Of a DNA stretch of 64,000 nt, positions 60,137-64,000 are shown in pieces. A program made the translations under genes and the position numbers. Source of the DNA: Floccularia luteovirens (lineage: Eukaryota; Basidiomycota; Agaricomycetes; Agaricales; Squamanitaceae). Where the stretch lies: the NCBI GenBank assembly GCA_009739215.1, contig VSJF01000009.1, positions 186,001 through 250,000 of the forward strand, in the 5' to 3' direction. How positions within the stretch are numbered: the stretch's first letter is position 1; each line of letters opens with the position of its first letter. The notes beneath the pieces are model-generated. The model saw only the letters and a list, made by a program, of their open reading frames with translations, was not told the DNA's origin and searched no databases.

Positions 60137-60932
60137 CTCCCCCTTGGTTGGGTATTACTCCAATCTCGTAAGTGAGATCTTTGTGTACCTTTCTTGGTAA
60201 GGCCTTTGTTAGGATGTCTGTGAGATTTTCGTGTGTCAATATGTAAGTTATCTCGATTGTCTCTTTTTGAACGAGATCTCGAAGGAAGTGCAACATGATG
60301 TCGAAATGTTTCGTTTGTGCATGAAATTCTGGGTGGTGCATAATCACAATGGCAGCTCTATTGTCTGAGAGAATTTCCAAGCACATTGATTGAGGTATGT
60401 GGAGTTCATTGAATAGTGAGCAGTGCCATAATACTTGTTTTGCAGCATGTGTTTCTGCCACATATTCCACTTCGGCTGTGGATAGTGCTACAGAATTTTG
60501 TTTCTTCAAACTCCATGCAACGGCTCCTCCTGCAATTAGGGTAATGTACCCACTGATGGATTTTCGATCTGAATCTGAAGCCCAGTCAGCATCACAGAAT
60601 ATGATGGGATCATTTTCACTGTCTTCATTGAGACCTCCATATGTTAACATGTGAGTTCTTGTCCCCTTTAGGTATCGAAAAATGCATTTAATGGCTGTCC
60701 AGTGTTTTGGTTTAGGGTTCTGCATGAACTGTGCAAGTTTCTGAACTGCATATGCTATGTCTGGACATGTTCCTATAGCAGCGTACATCAATGATCCAAT
60801 TAGTGTAGCATAGATACCCATTCCCTTGTCATTTCCTTCATCATTCCCTTCAGTTTCATCATCGAGGTTTGTATTTGTGTCTAAAGGTGTAGAGACAGGG
60901 TTCGCATCTTCTAGTCCAAACTTCTTCAGTAG
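60129..60932 (-). pseudogene. Copia reverse transcriptase end and RNase H
   Basis: Uninterrupted minus frame: KKFGLEDANPVSTPLD, then SLMYAAIGTCPDIAYAV (the conserved Copia block after RT), and RNase H with all acidic residues: FCDADWASDSDRKSISG, STAEVEYVAE, LSDNRAAIVI, then AQTKHFDIMLHFLRD and NLTDILTKALP. The stop (TAG, ..GGVL) lies a few bases inside the LTR, and the purine tract encodes QGG. Upstream the frame reads through into LTR sequence at 60,933, so the first 20 codons of the long frame are not Copia protein. Confidence 0.9.
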
Positions 60933-61042
60933 TGTTATGACCTTATCCAGACTCCACATATATCCCTGGACTTTAGGCCATGTGCATAACATGTTCCTAC
61001 CTTGTTTATTACTTTCCCTTACATGTTTTGTATATGACTTGC

Positions 61043-61763
61043 TGAAGGGAAGGTAAGTGCAAGCAGGCTCAGAAGCCTAATGGGGAGCAGCATGTCCGTC
61101 TGCTAATTCTGAAGAAAGTTCCTTGTTGAGAACTTAGGTGGTTGTATTTAAGGAGTGGACTTATGGATTAAATGACGGAGTGCACGGTGGTAGTGCGCAG
61201 GTGTGGAAGAATGTGGATGAAGTCCGCGTTAGAGAAGCGCAGTTAGATGTGTGTGAGCGTGTTATCTTGCAGAGTGCAGGTGCGCTTGGTACGTGAGGGA
61301 TAAGTAGGTTGAGAGTGGTTTTTTAGATTTTAGATGCTAACTAATTGGGATGGTAGAAACTTGTTCCTTTCACTATCTAAGTTACAATCTTTTATATCTA
61401 CGGTGAAGGAAAGGTAAGTGCGAGCAGGCTCAGAAGCCTAATGGGGAGCAGCACGTCTGTCTGCTAATTCTGAAGAAAGTTCCTTGTTGAGAACTTAGGT
61501 GGTTGTATTTAAGGAGTGGACTTATGGATTAAATGACGGAGTGCATGGTGGTAGCGCGCAGGTGTGGAAGAATGCGGATGAAGTCCGCGTTAGAGAAGCG
61601 CAGTTAGATGTGCGCGAGCGCATTATCTTGTGGAGTGCGGGTGTGCTTGGTGCGTGAGGGATATGTAGGTTGAGAGTGGTTTTTAGATTTTAGATGCTAA
61701 CTGATTGGGATTGTAGAAACTTGTCCCTTTCACTATCTAAGTTACAATCTTTTATATCTACGG
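61043..61763. repeat. 361-bp tandem duplication
   Basis: Unit 1 61,043-61,403 and unit 2 61,404-61,763, both starting tgaagg(g/a)aaggtaagtg and ending tttatatctacgg. They differ at a handful of positions, again mostly transitions. Confidence 0.92.
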
Positions 61764-62470
61764 GTGTTGTGGAAAGAGTACTAAGTAATCGGAGAAATGT
61801 ACTAAATTTAATGAATGGTAACGGTAAAAAAAATCGCAAGGGGCATCACCAGGAACATGCGCTATACTGGTTATAGAATTGTGAAACTCACAAAAGAGAA
61901 AGAAAGGCTAAACAATGCTGGAGGGCCATCTGGTCTGCCTTGCGGAAACACAGCAAGGCTGAGCATTGCTGTGCGCTCGCATCACACATGACCAAGGTAG
62001 TCGTGATCCTGTGCACTAATATTAGCAGGAGCACTGTTTTCTTGGTCCGAAAGGCAAATCCACGTGATAATCCCAATTAAGACCAATGATCAGATAAGTG
62101 ATGGCACTGATACAGGGGTTTTACTGGCTAATTTTAGGAAACGCAGTGGCTGAGGGGCTTGTGAGCTAAAGTTGATGGTTGATGGCATTAGCGGGCCGCA
62201 TGGTCCTCATTAAGCTATGTGGCATCTGGAAGAGTGCACTGCAGGAATTAAGAATGGGGGTGTAGTGTCCTGGCTGTAACTAGTATTGAGCAGAGCATTT
62301 GTGGCATCTGGGGCTTTGCAATATGAAAGTTGGGTAGCCAATTGCATAAGAATTACTGAATGTTGCGCTTCACGTTGTGATTGGTTGGGGATGTTCTCTG
62401 ATGCACATTAGGCTTAGACTATGTCTTGGGCTTACCATATCCATTCCGAGGTAGTAGGGGTTTTCCCACA
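61043..62470. mobile_element. 1.43-kb insertion with target duplication TTGC
   Basis: Starts TGAAGGGAAGG and ends TTTTCCCACA, with TTGC on both sides (61,039-61,042 and 62,471-62,474). Splits the minus LTR exactly between its words ..cgcaa and gcaagtcat... The first half is a 361-bp tandem duplication. No coding frame with family features. Type unknown: TG..CA ends and 4-bp duplication suit an LTR-type derivative, but no internal PBS or PPT was seen. Confidence 0.7.
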
Positions 62471-62971
62471 TTGCGTTTTGGTTCTTTTAACTCATAGTGA
62501 CTTGTATAGGCTTCTAAATGACTAGTAGATACTTCTGTATGACTCTGTGTTGACTCATAGCTTACTTAGCAAGCATGCAATAGGTTATTATTAGAAGTAG
62601 CATACTTGTATTTAAGTAGCGTGAAACTATAGACAAGCCTCAGCTTGATCTTAGTTTTGAGTACCTCCTAATATGAGTGATTACTCTGTTACCTCCATAA
62701 CAATCTAAGTGACTCTTCCTCTCCTGTCTAGGATGGCAGGATTGTTGTATATAGCAGCACGGACAACACTGTACAGTCTGAAATGCCTGGCTATCCCCTC
62801 CTCTGTAACTGACCTCAGAGAGACTCCGACAGGTGGTTTGTAACCTGTGTAGTAGCATAACCTACTATCATGCTAGGGAAATCTGACTAGCAACAACCAA
62901 CCGTACCCTAACCAGGACACTCCCAATGATGAGACAAGTAAATGACAACACATAAAACCCCAATTATTACT

Positions 62972-63572
62972 ATTTGGGTTTTAAGTATCATTGTTTACTG
63001 GTCTTGTCGTTGGGGTGTCCAGGTTAGAGAATGGTTGGTTGTTGCCAGTCAGATTTCCCTGGCACGATGATAGGTTACACTATCACACAGGTTACAAACC
63101 ACCTGTTGGGGTCTCTCTGAGGTCAGTTACAGAGGAGGGGACAGCCAGGCATTTCAGGCTATACAGTGTTGTCCTGTGCTGCTATATACAACAATCCTGC
63201 CATCCTAGACAGGAGAGGAAGAGTCACTTAGATTGTTATGGAGGTAACAGAGTAATCACTCATATTAGGAGGTACTCAAAACTAAGATCAAGCTGAGGCT
63301 TGTCTGTAGTTTCATGCTACTTAAATACAAGTATGCTACTTCTAATTATAACCTATTGCGCAATTGCTCAGTAAGCTACAAGTCAATGCAGAGTCATACA
63401 GAAGTCTCTACAAGTCATTTAGAAGCTTACACTAGTCACTATGAGTTAATAGAAGTAAAACACAAGTCATATACAACATGTGTATGAGAAAGTAATAAAC
63501 TGAGGTGGGAACACGTTGCACACGTGTTCTAAAGTCCAGGGAGATAGCGCGTATCTGGATAAGGTCATAACA
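62972..63572 (+). mobile_element. Solo LTR (TGTTA..TAACA family), plus, head-to-head with the minus LTR
   Basis: Aligned with 32,739-33,346 over its length; ends GGTCATAACA at 63,572. Its first bases have decayed (TATTACTATT where others have TGTTACCATT) and overlap with the decayed head of the minus LTR. Next to it is Copia pol sequence. Confidence 0.88.
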
Positions 63573-64000
63573 CCATTTAATGCATTGTCAATTGATTTGG
63601 GTAAGTCATCTTGATCTCGATTTTCCAGGGCTGAGAAAACAAAAGTTTCCTCAAGGATTTCATTGATTGCGATTGTTGTTCTATGTTTAGGTGATGCCTT
63701 TGCTATTGAGCTGGCTATGGGCCTAGTAATATCAGGTGGGCCTGTTTTCTGTGTTCTATTTTCGTGTTTTTGTCTCCAGGGGTTACCTAGGTCCCTGTAA
63801 TTAACTCAATCGGTTTGTTGAAGTTGTCTTGGAGGATATGTAGTTGGTGGGAGTTCATCTGAGTGGTGTGACAAAGTTTTTAGGTCTTTGTCATCATGTG
63901 AGGAGGTTTGTGAAGTGGATTGATTGTAATTGTTGTGGGGTTATAGCTCCCCTTCAGTTCACAAACCTGGTAAGTCTGTGATGATTTCAATTTCTTGTAG
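63573..64000 (-). pseudogene. Copia pol linker between integrase and reverse transcriptase
   Basis: The minus frame reads LQEIEIITDLPG, then LPPTTYPPRQLQQTD, GNPWRQKHENRTQKTGPPDI, and ENRDQDDLPKSIDNALNG, typical of the region before Copia RT. Three in-frame stops (TGA, TAA, TGA), each one C-to-T step from CGA or CAA. The rest of the element continues beyond the window. The RT domain that should follow is missing because of the LTR insertions. Confidence 0.75.

Larger units (their letters stand above)
60933..62970 (-). mobile_element. Solo LTR (TGTTA..TAACA family), minus, split by an insertion
   Basis: The LTR tail is at 60,933-61,042 (begins TGTTATGACC on +) and the body at 62,471-62,970. 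Together they align with the plus-oriented LTRs at 32,739 and 62,972 without gap apart from the 1.43-kb insertion. It is inserted in the Copia pol and lacks a matching target duplication on the far side. Confidence 0.85.

Noticed and set aside
60933..60992. N-terminal 20 codons of the long Copia RNase H frame (LCTWPKVQGYMWS..)
   Set aside because: This stretch is the end of the inserted minus-strand LTR read through by chance; the Copia homology begins at KKFGLED.

Overview
The window is nuclear DNA of a filamentous basidiomycete, most likely an Agaricomycete. Genes are cut by many short introns (about 32-86 bases, GT..AG). Recognisable families include DUF6534 membrane proteins, GT61 glycosyltransferases, RBR ubiquitin ligases with a Cys-rich C-terminus, a flavin-dependent halogenase, kinase-like proteins with HGD-type catalytic loops, NACHT-WD40 debris, a Ty3/Gypsy chromovirus and a Ty1/Copia element. 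I cannot name the genus. No bacterial or organellar signal is seen.

Left and centre (about 1-41,750): a decayed tandem array on the + strand. The repeating cassette appears to be DUF6534 gene, then GT61 gene, then a small membrane-protein gene. Five DUF6534 loci start at 362, 3747, 13855, 22792 and 37473, and two stacked 3' fragments lie at 10,741-11,420. One complete four-exon GT61 gene (8480-10402) is accompanied by two GT61 pseudogenes (about 35,600-36,480 and 39,870-40,830) and several 5' remnants. One complete 166-codon membrane-protein gene (41222-41722) is accompanied by a 3' fragment near 36,500. A minus-strand halogenase gene (16396-18532) and fragments of a NACHT-WD40 NLR (about 11,750-13,060) sit inside the array. 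The fourth DUF6534 copy has a stop at codon 3. One of its short introns holds three separate insertions: a 9.3-kb inverted-repeat element that itself carries a degenerate Gypsy chromovirus and a nested solo LTR, then two more solo LTRs with 5-bp target duplications. A fourth insertion lies downstream in the same pseudogene.

Right of the array (41,900-59,130) the DNA is gene-rich. It holds an intron-containing tRNA-His, two tandem RBR E3 ligase genes, a small multi-pass membrane protein, a hydrophilic repeat protein with a CsbD-like C-terminus, and four kinase-like genes. The kinases form two paralogous pairs: K1/K4 keep DFG, K2/K3 have DFD.

The right end (59,300-64,000) is nested repeats. 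A minus-strand Copia element has lost most of its reverse transcriptase where two solo LTRs now meet head to head. One of those LTRs is split by a 1.43-kb insertion that begins with a 361-bp tandem duplication.

Functionally, the DUF6534-GT61-membrane-protein cassettes suggest an expanding, lineage-specific cell-surface or secretory-pathway glycosylation locus, but that link is inference from linkage only. The RBR, kinase-like and NLR families are typical lineage-expanded signalling families of mushrooms. Gene models below come from hand-read splice sites and paralogue comparison within the window.
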